Positions 1-6,097 are shown, counted from the first letter of the stretch. The stretch is DNA of 7,115 nucleotides from an uncultured Clostridium sp. (GCA_958442925.1 CAUCIO010000114.1:1-7115), one strand, 5' to 3'. Numbers and translations are program-made. Notes: a model not told the origin generated them from the letters alone.

Positions 1-75
1 GACAGAAACCGTTCAGGCGGCTGAGATAGGGAGGTAATCTGCAGGAGTTTTCAGCTTCAGAGCAGAAAAGAATGT

Positions 76-144
76 AAAAAAGAGAAGAGGAGAATGTGTT
101 CCAGCCTTTGAATCAGAGCGGAACGGTTCTGCCTCTTCTTTTTT
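76..144. terminator. Bidirectional intrinsic terminator after mgtE
   Basis: GAAGAGG (84-90) pairs with CCTCTTC (132-138). The stem continues inward through AGAA/TTCT and GTTCC (98-102) with GGAAC (120-124). A T6 run follows on the plus strand (139-144), and an A6 run (76-81) gives a T6 tail to minus-strand transcripts. It therefore ends mgtE transcription from the right and would also end a plus-strand gene lying left of the window. Folding was done by eye only. Confidence 0.85.
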
Positions 145-175
145 ATGTTATGAAAACAGTATTTTAGAATCTTGA

Positions 176-1579
176 TCAGGCCAGATGGAACAGGTGAAAC
201 AGCATCAGCCATGCCATGCCGTAGTAGGTGATAACTGCCACCAGATCGTTGACCGTGGTGATCAGCGGGCCGGAAGCAACTGCCGGATCTACCTTGATTT
301 TATGGAAAAACAGAGGGATGACCGTTCCGGCAAAGCTGGAAATGGCCATAGCCAGCACCAGGGAAATGCCCACGCAGGCGGATACTGCAAAGCCGTACAG
401 GATGGAATTTCCCTTGAACAGCCATACGTAGACGCCGATACAGAGGAAGGATACGATTCCCAGCAGGCCTCCGTTTGCCATGCCGATTTTGACTTCCTTC
501 CAGATGAGAGCCAGTCTTGTCTTAAAGGTGATGTCCTCGTCCATGAGAACGCGGATGGTAACTGCCAGGGACTGGGTTCCCACATTTCCGGCCATGTCAA
601 GAATCAGGGACTGGAAGCAGACAAGAATGGCCACTTTGGACACGATGCCCTCGAACATTCCTACCACGCTGGACACGAACATGCCAAGGAACAGCAGCGC
701 AATCAGCCAGGGAAGGCGTTTTTTCATGCTGACAGCCAGAGTTTCTTTCATGTCTTCGCTGCCGTCACCTTCTGCGATACCGGCCAGCTTGTTGTAAACT
801 TCTTTGGATTCTTCTTCCATGTAGTCTACAATATCCTGGACGGTAATGATACCGATCAGCCGGTCATCCTGGTCCAGCACAGGAAGAGAGTCTTCTTCGT
901 AATCGCGGATCCAGTCCATACACTCTTCCAGATCGTCGTGATCGTGGACAAATGGATAGGAGTTGACAATGATGCTCTCCAGCGGCGTGTATTCCCTGGC
1001 TAGGATCAAATCTTTCAAATCAATGGCTCCATAAAAGCGCTCATGCTCATCGACTGCATAGAGTGTGGTAATATTGTCATTGTCAGCAGACTGGCGGATG
1101 AGCTCTTTCATGGCCTCCTTGACAGTCAGCGTGTGACAGATGGAGATATAGTTGTTGCTGATCAGGCTTCCGATTTCATCATCCTCATAGGAAGAAATCA
1201 GTTTAATATCTCCAGAGGTTTCCTCACTTAAATTTTCCTCGATCTTATCCTGAAAGGAATCAGGCAGCTGCTCTAAAAGCTCTGCCGCATCGTCAGAGTC
1301 CATGTACTCAATAACGCTTGCAGCCTCTCTGGGGGCCAGCTCAGTCATCAGGGTTTCCGGCTCGTCATAGTAGGAGAAGATCTCTGCCGTCCACTCTGCG
1401 CCCATTTTTTCGTAGAGCTCACGCCGCTCCTCCGGTGTCAGTTCCTCTAAAGCCTGGGCAATATCATAGTCATGGTAATCATCCAGATGGGAGAGCAGTG
1501 CCTCCCGGTTTTTTTCAGCTCTTATAAACTGGATGATCTCCTGAACAATCTCTTCGTTGATAAATTCATGTCTTCTCAT
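176..1579 (-). CDS. mgtE: MgtE-family magnesium transporter/channel
   Basis: A 467-residue Mg2+ channel of the cytoplasmic membrane, the usual length for the family. An N-terminal MgtE_N helical domain covers about residues 10-125 and contains the typical MDSDDAAELLEQLP stretch (93-106). Two CBS domains cover about 140-260; in this family they bind Mg2+ and close the pore when cellular Mg2+ is high. A connecting helix follows, then five membrane segments from about 289 to 466. Pore signatures are visible: GNVGTQSLAVTIR (331-343) and DPAVASGPLITTVND (431-445). Asp445 matches the conserved selectivity Asp of characterised MgtE. The ATG is preceded by AGGAGG (minus strand, 1588-1593) with 8 nt spacing. 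Expression should be governed by the M-box upstream. No truncation or odd residue was noticed. The family assignment is firm; substrate preference (Mg2+ over Co2+ or others) is from family knowledge plus the riboswitch. Confidence 0.97.
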   Translation of the reverse strand: MRRHEFINEEIVQEIIQFIRAEKNREALLSHLDDYHDYDIAQALEELTPEERRELYEKMGAEWTAEIFSYYDEPETLMTELAPREAASVIEYMDSDDAAELLEQLPDSFQDKIEENLSEETSGDIKLISSYEDDEIGSLISNNYISICHTLTVKEAMKELIRQSADNDNITTLYAVDEHERFYGAIDLKDLILAREYTPLESIIVNSYPFVHDHDDLEECMDWIRDYEEDSLPVLDQDDRLIGIITVQDIVDYMEEESKEVYNKLAGIAEGDGSEDMKETLAVSMKKRLPWLIALLFLGMFVSSVVGMFEGIVSKVAILVCFQSLILDMAGNVGTQSLAVTIRVLMDEDITFKTRLALIWKEVKIGMANGGLLGIVSFLCIGVYVWLFKGNSILYGFAVSACVGISLVLAMAISSFAGTVIPLFFHKIKVDPAVASGPLITTVNDLVAVITYYGMAWLMLFHLFHLA

Positions 1580-1607
1580 GTCAGTGTCCTCCTATTTGGC
1601 ATATCGC

Positions 1608-1689
1608 AGAATACGCGAAGAGCCAGCTGAAAAGGACCTGGCACGATTAGATGGATCTGCACAGGCGGATAGCCAGCTTCGCGTATTCT
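1608..1689 (-). other. Perfect 13-bp hairpin in the mgtE leader
   Basis: AGAATACGCGAAG (plus 1608-1620) and CTTCGCGTATTCT (1677-1689) are exact reverse complements enclosing 56 nt. In the loop GCCAG (1622-1626) can pair with CTGGC (1638-1642), and the same CTGGC can instead pair with GCCAG at 1672-1676. In the minus-strand mRNA the distal arm ends 14 nt before the AGGAGG of mgtE, and no U-run follows, so it is not an intrinsic terminator. The proximal arm is codons 12-16 of the short leader ORF. The stem is seen directly; a regulatory or RNA-stability role is inferred. Confidence 0.75.
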
Positions 1690-1724
1690 AATTTACAGGT
1701 ATCAGGGTGACTGTCTCCGTCCAT
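1647..1724 (-). CDS. Putative 25-residue leader peptide upstream of mgtE
   Basis: An ATG-to-TAA ORF of 25 codons lies between the M-box terminator and mgtE. AAAGGA precedes the ATG by 9 nt. The peptide starts MDGDSHPDTCK (acidic with one proline) and ends in a basic part, AKLAIRLCRSI. It resembles nothing I recognise. Its position parallels the Mg2+-responsive leader peptides of enterobacterial mgtA and mgtCBR, which are unrelated in sequence. Translation would open the 13-bp hairpin because codons 12-16 form one arm and the stop codon lies in the loop. An ORF this short can occur by chance, so confidence rests on the ribosome site and on placement. Confidence 0.4.
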   Translation of the reverse strand: MDGDSHPDTCKLEYAKLAIRLCRSI

Positions 1725-1749
1725 GCGTTCACATCCTTTCTTCTCATCG

Positions 1750-1786
1750 GCAGCAGATCAGCTGGATAGTCTCAGCCGGATGCTGC
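1750..1786 (-). other. Small hairpin between M-box terminator and leader ORF
   Basis: GCAGCA (1750-1755) pairs with TGCTGC (1781-1786), and an inner stem joins AGCTG (1760-1764) with CAGCC (1773-1777, one G-U pair in the RNA). It begins immediately after the U-run of the M-box terminator, so it exists only in read-through transcripts. Its role is unknown; it may only be a structured spacer protecting the mRNA. Confidence 0.45.
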
Positions 1787-1827
1787 AAAAAAAATCCATA
1801 TCATCAGCCTGAGCGAATGATATGGAT
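1787..1827 (-). terminator. Intrinsic terminator of the M-box riboswitch
   Basis: ATCCATATCAT (1794-1804) and ATGATATGGAT (1817-1827) form a perfect 11-bp stem with a 12-nt loop. Eight U follow in the minus-strand RNA (plus-strand A run, 1787-1794). An antiterminator can be drawn: RNA AGUGAUA (plus 1839-1845), just 3' of the P1 strand, pairs with UAUCAUU (plus 1816-1822), which uses the 5' arm of the terminator. This is the usual M-box logic, in which Mg2+ binding locks the aptamer and lets the terminator form. Confidence 0.9.
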
Positions 1828-1845
1828 CTGGAAATACGTATCACT

Positions 1846-1990
1846 ATCCGTTCAAGCTTTAGCTTCACAGGGCCTGAAAATTACATTATTCTGCGCCTTA
1901 GCCCGACGCAGACTGCTAACCTGATTAGAAGTGTCTCCACTTTTAACCGGCAGTAACCCTTATCCCTGTGGTAGCCTCACCTACCGAATG
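1846..1990 (-). promoter_or_regulatory. M-box (ykoK-type) magnesium riboswitch
   Basis: Read on the minus strand, the leader contains GGTAGGTGAGGCTACCAC (from about plus 1985 down to 1968), then AGGGATAAGGGTTACTGCC, and near its 3' end GTGAAGCTAAAGCTTGAACG. These match the conserved blocks of the M-box aptamer in the right order and spacing. A short P1 can be drawn between AUUCG (plus 1985-1989) and CGGAU (plus 1846-1850). The aptamer starts about 10 nt after the predicted start of transcription and is followed by a strong terminator, then mgtE. From established knowledge of the class, high Mg2+ gives termination and low Mg2+ gives read-through into mgtE. Exact boundaries are approximate. Confidence 0.95.
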
Positions 1991-2007
1991 TTCTTTTTTC
2001 TCTTTCA

Positions 2008-2036
2008 GTTCTAACACATATGAAAGCCTGTGTCAA
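2008..2036 (-). promoter_or_regulatory. Sigma-A promoter for M-box/mgtE
   Basis: On the minus strand TTGACA (plus 2031-2036) is followed after 17 nt by TAGAAC (plus 2008-2013), which is preceded by TGT as in an extended -10. Transcription would start near 2001, just before the M-box. The -35 box contains the TGA stop codon of the lysR-type gene. Confidence 0.75.
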
Positions 2037-2920
2037 GAAAAATCAATTTCACTGTCCTCGATTTTTTTTCTGGTGTAGTCCATCAGGAAGCAGAAAAAGT
2101 CTGTGGCTGTTTTCATCTCCTCGCTTCTGGGGCGGAAACGGATGATAATATCCCTACAGCATTCCACCTGTGCGATGGGAAGAAGGCGGATTTTTGGGGA
2201 TGAGAGAAGTCCCCAGGAATATTCTGGCCAGAAGCCTACGCCCAGGCCTGCGGCAATCAGGTTTCGGACCGATTCCGGGTTATCTGTTTCACAGACAGTA
2301 TGGGGAGCAAAGCCAGCCTCCAGGCAGAAACGATCGCAGATCCGTCTGATTGGCCTGTTGTTTGACAGGCTGATAAAGCCTTCGTCCTGAAGTTCAGAAA
2401 GTGTAACAGAGGTTCGGGAGCCATAGGCAGAATCTGCAGGCACAGCCATAAAAAAGCGTTCTCTGAGAAGAAGGTGATCCTCAGTACGCTTGAATTCTCC
2501 TGGAAATGCTGTGGAAATACAGATATCGTCGTGTTCTCTGGACGGATCCTGTACCAGGCGGAAAATGACTTCCGGATGAAGCTCTTTATAAGCAATGATG
2601 CAGTCTGTCACCAGCCTGGTGGCGGCCAGCAGATTCAAGTAGATAGTGCGCTGATTCATCAGATCCCTCTTCTTAATTTCAGACGGAAGTTCCTCCAGGG
2701 CAGCCATGATCGGCAGCAGTTTCTGCTCCAGAAAGCGGCCGGCGTCGTTTAAGCGGATATTTCTCTTTTCCCGGTCAAAGAGAGGAACGCCCAGCTCCTG
2801 TTCCAGACGCTTGATGGACTGGGAGAGGGCCGGCTGGGCAATCCTTAGAACTTCGGCTGCCTTTGTCATGTGCTGGTATTTGGCTGCTACAAGAAAGTAG
2901 CGAAGCTGAAGCAGTTCCAT
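2033..2920 (-). CDS. LysR-type transcriptional regulator
   Basis: A 295-residue protein, typical LysR length. The N-terminal winged helix-turn-helix covers about residues 1-60, with the classic FLVAAKYQHMTKAAEVLRIA and QPALSQSIKRLEQELGVPLF blocks. A linker helix (about 60-88) and an effector-binding domain (about 90-290) follow, the latter containing NPESVRNLIAAGLGVGFWPE (214-233), a usual family signature. The ATG is preceded by AAAGGAGG (plus 2932-2939) with 11 nt spacing. The gene is divergent from a cytidylate kinase-like gene and shares a 288-nt spacer with a good palindrome, the common arrangement for a regulator controlling its neighbour and itself. The effector cannot be told from sequence. 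No terminator is seen at its end; its stop codon lies in the mgtE promoter, so read-through into the M-box leader is possible. Confidence 0.95.
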   Translation of the reverse strand: MELLQLRYFLVAAKYQHMTKAAEVLRIAQPALSQSIKRLEQELGVPLFDREKRNIRLNDAGRFLEQKLLPIMAALEELPSEIKKRDLMNQRTIYLNLLAATRLVTDCIIAYKELHPEVIFRLVQDPSREHDDICISTAFPGEFKRTEDHLLLRERFFMAVPADSAYGSRTSVTLSELQDEGFISLSNNRPIRRICDRFCLEAGFAPHTVCETDNPESVRNLIAAGLGVGFWPEYSWGLLSSPKIRLLPIAQVECCRDIIIRFRPRSEEMKTATDFFCFLMDYTRKKIEDSEIDFS

Positions 2921-3008
2921 ATGATAAACAGCCTCCTTTCAGAAATTGTTAAAAAATAGGAAAACCAGTTCCCTGATTTACAGAAGAGACTCTTGGGTTT
3001 CACCTATT

Positions 3009-3037
3009 ATTATACGGTAAATTCAGGAAAATGGAAG
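3009..3037 (-). promoter_or_regulatory. Probable promoter of the LysR-type gene
   Basis: A perfect TATAAT lies on the minus strand (plus 3009-3014). With a 17-nt spacer the -35 would be CTTCCA (plus 3032-3037), a poor match, as is usual for promoters helped by an activator. Transcription would start near 3002, leaving a leader of about 80 nt. Confidence 0.5.
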
Positions 3038-3053
3038 AAAAACAGGGAAATTT

Positions 3054-3069
3054 ATAACATAAATGTTAT
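3054..3069. promoter_or_regulatory. Palindromic operator candidate for the LysR-type regulator
   Basis: ATAACAT-AA-ATGTTAT is a perfect 7+2+7 palindrome. Its centre (about 3061.5) is about 64 bp before the predicted start of the plus-strand promoter and about 60 bp before that of the minus-strand promoter. LysR-type regulators typically hold their recognition site near -65. The spacing between ATAA and TTAT is one base longer than in the common T-N11-A form, so assignment to this regulator is inferred. Confidence 0.5.
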
Positions 3070-3089
3070 GAGTTGATAAAAATAAAGTA

Positions 3090-3119
3090 TTGGATATCGT
3101 TAAAAAAATAACGTATAAT
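3090..3119 (+). promoter_or_regulatory. Promoter of the cytidylate kinase-like gene with internal inverted repeat
   Basis: TTGGAT (3090-3095) and a perfect TATAAT (3114-3119) are separated by 18 nt. The spacer holds CGTTA (3098-3102) and TAACG (3109-3113), an exact inverted repeat around six A. Protein bound there would sit directly between the two promoter boxes. Transcription would start near 3126, giving an 83-nt leader. Confidence 0.65.
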
Positions 3120-3208
3120 AAGGGCAAAGATAAGGAGAACCCATAAACGGGAAACGGAAAGAGGCTTCGGCCCGAATAAAAAGATAATGATTCAGGAGGA
3201 CGCAGGTT

Positions 3209-3730
3209 ATGTCAAGAAAAACAGTTTGTATTGAGAGAGAGTATGGAAGTAACGGACGTAAAATTGCAGAGTGGCTGTCTAAAAAGACAGGAGTCCCGCT
3301 CTATGATAAAAAGGCTCTGACACAGGTGGCAGAGGAAAATCATCTGGCTCCGGAGGGAACAGCAGAGGATGAAAATAAAATTCCTGCTATGCACAGAGAA
3401 GCCATCAAATTTCTGGCTGACAAGGGATCCTGCATTTTTGTGGGAACCTGCGCAGCCGGTGTACTTCAGGGAAGAGATAAGAATGTTAACGTCTTTGTAA
3501 AGGCTGATATGGAAAGTAAAATCCGCTGGGCCATGGACAGTGAAAAAATCGACCGCCAGACAGCAGAGGAAAAGATTGCCACTATGGATAAGGAAAGATG
3601 CAGAATGCGTGATATTTATTCTGTAACAGAGTGCGGAGATAAGGTGGATTACGATCTGATTATTACAAGTTCACGCTTTGGAATCGAGGGAACTGCAGAT
3701 ATGATTCGCTCCTGCATGGCTCGGTTCTAG
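3209..3730 (+). CDS. Cytidylate kinase-like family protein
   Basis: A 173-residue cytoplasmic protein of the cytidylate kinase-like family (Pfam Cytidylate_kin2 type), somewhat shorter than the roughly 200 residues usual for the family. The degenerate P-loop region is CIEREYGSNGRKIAEWL (7-23), followed by GVPLYDKKAL (28-37). The middle block CIFVGTCAAGVLQGRDKNV (75-93) and VFVKAD (95-100), and the C-terminal DYDLIITSSRFGIEGTADMI (147-166), follow the family order. As in many members, the Walker A lysine of true CMP kinases is absent, with Arg17 in the equivalent stretch. Start: ATG with AGGAGG (3194-3199), 9 nt spacing. It is divergent from the LysR-type gene and probably controlled by it. 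Nucleotide kinase activity should not be assumed; the physiological role of this family is unknown to me. A second member begins at 7023. Confidence 0.88.
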   Translation: MSRKTVCIEREYGSNGRKIAEWLSKKTGVPLYDKKALTQVAEENHLAPEGTAEDENKIPAMHREAIKFLADKGSCIFVGTCAAGVLQGRDKNVNVFVKADMESKIRWAMDSEKIDRQTAEEKIATMDKERCRMRDIYSVTECGDKVDYDLIITSSRFGIEGTADMIRSCMARF

Positions 3731-3782
3731 GAATTATCAAGCCTCCCTTTTTATATTCATATATGTGTTTTAATGTTCAGGG

Positions 3783-3821
3783 CCTCCCCAGAGATCTTGC
3801 TTTTCTCTGCGGGAGGTTTCT
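3783..3821 (+). terminator. Terminator of the cytidylate kinase-like gene
   Basis: CCTCCC-CAGAGA (3783-3794) pairs with TCTCTG (3804-3809) and GGGAGG (3811-3816), leaving one bulged C. The tail is a weak TTTCT. A second GCCTCCC copy lies at 3741-3747, which could compete for GGGAGG. This hairpin also argues against any start for the next gene upstream of it. Confidence 0.65.
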
Positions 3822-3823
3822 GC

Positions 3824-3852
3824 TTGATGTTGGGAAAATGCTGTTGTATGAT
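3824..3852 (+). promoter_or_regulatory. Promoter of the M24-family gene
   Basis: TTGATG (3824-3829), a 17-nt spacer and TATGAT (3847-3852) directly follow the preceding terminator. Transcription from about 3859 leaves a leader of about 46 nt to the ATG at 3905. Confidence 0.65.
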
Positions 3853-3904
3853 AGGGGTATTCAAAAGAAGTGCGCAGGGGATTTGTGCAGGAAAGGAACA
3901 GGTT

Positions 3905-5308
3905 ATGGAATACAGCAGAAAATTTCCAGAGATTGAATATGCGGAGATTCAGGCTCCAACGGCCTCTTTCCCAAAGGGGCCGGTAGACTTGACAGACGCG
4001 ACTATGGAGAAGCGCCGAAGAAATATTTTAAAGCGGATGGAGGAAAAAAGTCTGGATACTCTTTTGATCTATGCGGATCGGGAGCATGGAGGAAATTTCG
4101 GATATCTGACAGGATTTGAACCGCGGTTTGAGGAAGCGGCTCTGGCACTTCACAGAGATGGAAGAGCAGTGCTTCTCCTTGGAAATGAAAATATGAAGAT
4201 GGCGGCTTACAGCAGGATTTTGGCAGATACTGTGCACGTTCCTTATTTTTCCCTTCCCAATCAGCCCATGGGAAATCAGAAACCTCTCTGGCAGCTGATA
4301 GAGGACGCCGGAATCAGAAGCGGAAGCAGGGTGGGAGCAGTAGGCTGGAAGCTGTTTACCAGCCGCTTTGAGGACAAGGGACAGCTGTTTGATCTGCCCT
4401 GTTTCCTGATGGAGGCATTGAGAAAGGCGGCAGGAGAAGAAGGAAGCGTAGTCAATGCTACCGGCTTTTTTATCCACCCGAAGACAGGAGCCAGAATTCA
4501 TAATAATGCCAATGAGATTGCTCACTATGAATACGGAGCCGCTCTGGCCTCCTGCTGTATGATGGAGATGATGGATCAGATTGAAGTGGGAAAGACGGAG
4601 ATCGAGCTGGCCTCCTTCCTGGCGGCAGGGGGGCAGCCGGTTAATGTACAGACAATCTGCGCTGTTGGAGACCGATTTACCAATGCTGTCGTTGCTCCCA
4701 GGAACAAGACAGTTTCTCTGGGAGATAAATTTTCGTCTACTCTGGGCTTCCGGGGAGGCCTGACTTCCCGTTCCGGCTATATTGCCAGGACAGAGGAGGA
4801 TTTACCGGAGCAGGTGCAGGACTATCTGGAAGCGGTGGCAAAGCCTTATTACCGGGCGGCGTCAGTCTGGTATGAAACCATGGGGCTGGGGCTTTCAGCA
4901 GAGCGGCTGTACCATCTGATAGAGGAGGTTCTGCCCAGAAATGTTTACGGCTGGACGCTGAATCCAGGCCACTATGTGTCGGATGAGGAGTGGATGGCTT
5001 CTCCATTTTATGAGGGCTCAGAAACTGTAATAGAAAGCGGAATGATGTTTCAAATGGATATTATTCCGTCTGTGCCGGGATATGGCGGCGTCAGCGCAGA
5101 GGATGGAATTGCTGTGGCAGACGAAAGGCTTAGAAAAGAGCTGGAGGAGATATACCCAGAGGTTTGGGAGAGGATAGAGAAGCGCAGGGCCTATATGGAA
5201 AAGGAGCTTGGAATCTGCCTGAAACCGGAGATTCTTCCTCTTTCTGACACAGAAGGCTACCTGCGTCCCTTCCTTTTAAATAGGAAGAAGGCCTTCCGGA
5301 AAAAATAA
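3905..5308 (+). CDS. M24-family (aminopeptidase P/creatinase fold) protein, metal site degenerate
   Basis: 467 residues from the ATG at 3905, chosen because AAAGGA lies 7 nt before it and both terminator and promoter sit upstream. The frame stays open back to an ATG at 3773, but those 44 residues are Cys-rich and unlike the family. A creatinase/prolidase N-terminal domain covers about 34-190, with LIYADREHGGNFGYLTGFEP (54-73). The pita-bread catalytic domain follows, about 195-430. Two of the five usual metal ligands seem lost: the V-D-x-G position reads STLG (Thr279) and the second Asp is Arg289 in LTSRSGY. His356 in NPGHYVS, Asp385 in GMMFQMDIIP (normally Glu) and Glu399 in SAEDGIAVAD remain. 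So it is an M24 fold that probably is not a standard dinuclear metallopeptidase. Creatinase shows that this fold can hydrolyse C-N bonds without metal. The substrate is unknown. No signal peptide; cytoplasmic. Confidence 0.88.
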   Translation: MEYSRKFPEIEYAEIQAPTASFPKGPVDLTDATMEKRRRNILKRMEEKSLDTLLIYADREHGGNFGYLTGFEPRFEEAALALHRDGRAVLLLGNENMKMAAYSRILADTVHVPYFSLPNQPMGNQKPLWQLIEDAGIRSGSRVGAVGWKLFTSRFEDKGQLFDLPCFLMEALRKAAGEEGSVVNATGFFIHPKTGARIHNNANEIAHYEYGAALASCCMMEMMDQIEVGKTEIELASFLAAGGQPVNVQTICAVGDRFTNAVVAPRNKTVSLGDKFSSTLGFRGGLTSRSGYIARTEEDLPEQVQDYLEAVAKPYYRAASVWYETMGLGLSAERLYHLIEEVLPRNVYGWTLNPGHYVSDEEWMASPFYEGSETVIESGMMFQMDIIPSVPGYGGVSAEDGIAVADERLRKELEEIYPEVWERIEKRRAYMEKELGICLKPEILPLSDTEGYLRPFLLNRKKAFRKK

Positions 5309-5324
5309 AACGGGAGCCTGTTTT
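5307..5324. terminator. Short terminator between convergent genes
   Basis: AAAACGG-GAGC-CTGTTTT forms a 7-bp stem (one G-U) with a tetraloop and a T4 tail inside the stem. It overlaps the TAA of the M24 gene. For minus-strand RNA from the 3D gene the stem has one mismatch, but is followed by a U-rich run (complement of 5301-5306). It is weak by eye, but suits the 20-nt space between two convergent stop codons. Confidence 0.5.
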
Positions 5325-5328
5325 CCCT

Positions 5329-6048
5329 TTATCGCAGCAGAAAGACCTGAGCGCTCTGGAAGGGAAGGCTTTTGGCCTGGGCATGGGAGTCGCAGTAAAT
5401 ATCAACATGATTTCCCTTTACTCCGCCGCCGACATCCTCTGCCACATAAACCTGGCCGTTAATGAGGAGACGGCTTCCCATAGGGATAACCCGCGGGTCT
5501 ACGGCTACAGTTCTTCTGGAGACAGCCATAGCTCCGGAACTGGTGCGTCTGCCCCAGCCTGCGCTGCACTTGCTGCAGGCACAGTAGCCGGTAATGCGGA
5601 AGGAGCCCATATTCTGTACAGAGGAAATTCCTTCCGGAAGTCCGGTTTCGCCGCCCTGGTTTCCTGAATAATGGGAGAGAGAATTACCCACCGTTTTTCC
5701 ACCGCTTACAATGGAGGCTGTGTAGAGACCGCCTCCCAGAGAAGCCCAGTCAATGGAAGTGTAAAAACCGGGAGTACTGCCGCTGCCAGTCTTCCCTTCC
5801 AGATCAGGACGTGACAGGGAGGATGTCATGGGGATTTCCTGAACCGTTTCCCCTGTAACAGCGTTTGTCAGGCGGATGGAAAAGGATGCCGTCTCAGCAG
5901 GACGGCCTGTTTCATAAAACCATCCTGAGATGCCGGATTCATCAAAAAAATCAAGATGTCCTGCGCTGCCGCCGGATGCAAAAGAAGAAAAAGCAGCAAG
6001 CAGTGAAAAAAACATGGTGATAAAACATAATTTCAGTGTTTGTCGCAT
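5329..6048 (-). CDS. Secreted 3D-domain cell-wall protein (larger paralogue)
   Basis: 239 residues. A Sec signal peptide (1 to about 25, TMFFSLLAAFSSFAS) precedes an N-terminal region (about 28-130, starting GHLDFFDESGISGWFYETGR) that looks like a small beta-rich domain. A Gly/Ser-rich linker leads to the C-terminal 3D domain (about 148-225). Its three conserved Asp positions are D184 (VDPRVIPMGS), D205 (AEDVGG) and D216/D220 (HVDIYCDSH). The 3D domain has a double-psi barrel fold related to the MltA and Sps/YuiC peptidoglycan-lytic enzymes, so murein cleavage outside the membrane is likely but not proven. A YCACSKC motif (155-161) opens the domain and recurs in the next gene. Start: ATG with AAAGGG six bases upstream. 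It has its own promoter near 6157-6184. Confidence 0.9.
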   Translation of the reverse strand: MRQTLKLCFITMFFSLLAAFSSFASGGSAGHLDFFDESGISGWFYETGRPAETASFSIRLTNAVTGETVQEIPMTSSLSRPDLEGKTGSGSTPGFYTSIDWASLGGGLYTASIVSGGKTVGNSLSHYSGNQGGETGLPEGISSVQNMGSFRITGYCACSKCSAGWGRRTSSGAMAVSRRTVAVDPRVIPMGSRLLINGQVYVAEDVGGGVKGNHVDIYCDSHAQAKSLPFQSAQVFLLR

Positions 6049-6097
6049 AAAAAACCCTTTCGAAATCTATAAAATAGGATATTAAAAAAGACAGTAG

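Noticed and set aside
1..37. Possible C-terminal end of a plus-strand gene entering from the left
   Set aside because: The plus-strand terminator at 84-144 suggests one, but all three frames close within 37 bases, so frame and product cannot be chosen.
185..1003. Long plus-strand open frame of 272 codons opposite mgtE
   Set aside because: Antisense shadow of mgtE: no ribosome site, composition rich in His, Gln and Asp mirrored from mgtE codons, no recognisable family.
1576..1602. 8-codon ORF overlapping the mgtE start in an ATGA arrangement
   Set aside because: No ribosome site before it, and the mgtE ribosome site lies inside it; likely chance.
3126..3208. Leader of the kinase-like gene with an orphan AAGGAG (3132-3137) and a GGC-TTCG-GCC hairpin (3163-3172)
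   Set aside because: No start codon follows the AAGGAG, the hairpin has only three pairs, and comparison from memory with c-di-GMP and other riboswitches found no conserved core.
3773..3904. In-frame 44-codon N-terminal extension of the M24 protein
   Set aside because: It spans a terminator hairpin and a promoter, has no ribosome site, and encodes a Cys-rich stretch unlike the family; the ATG at 3905 has a good ribosome site.
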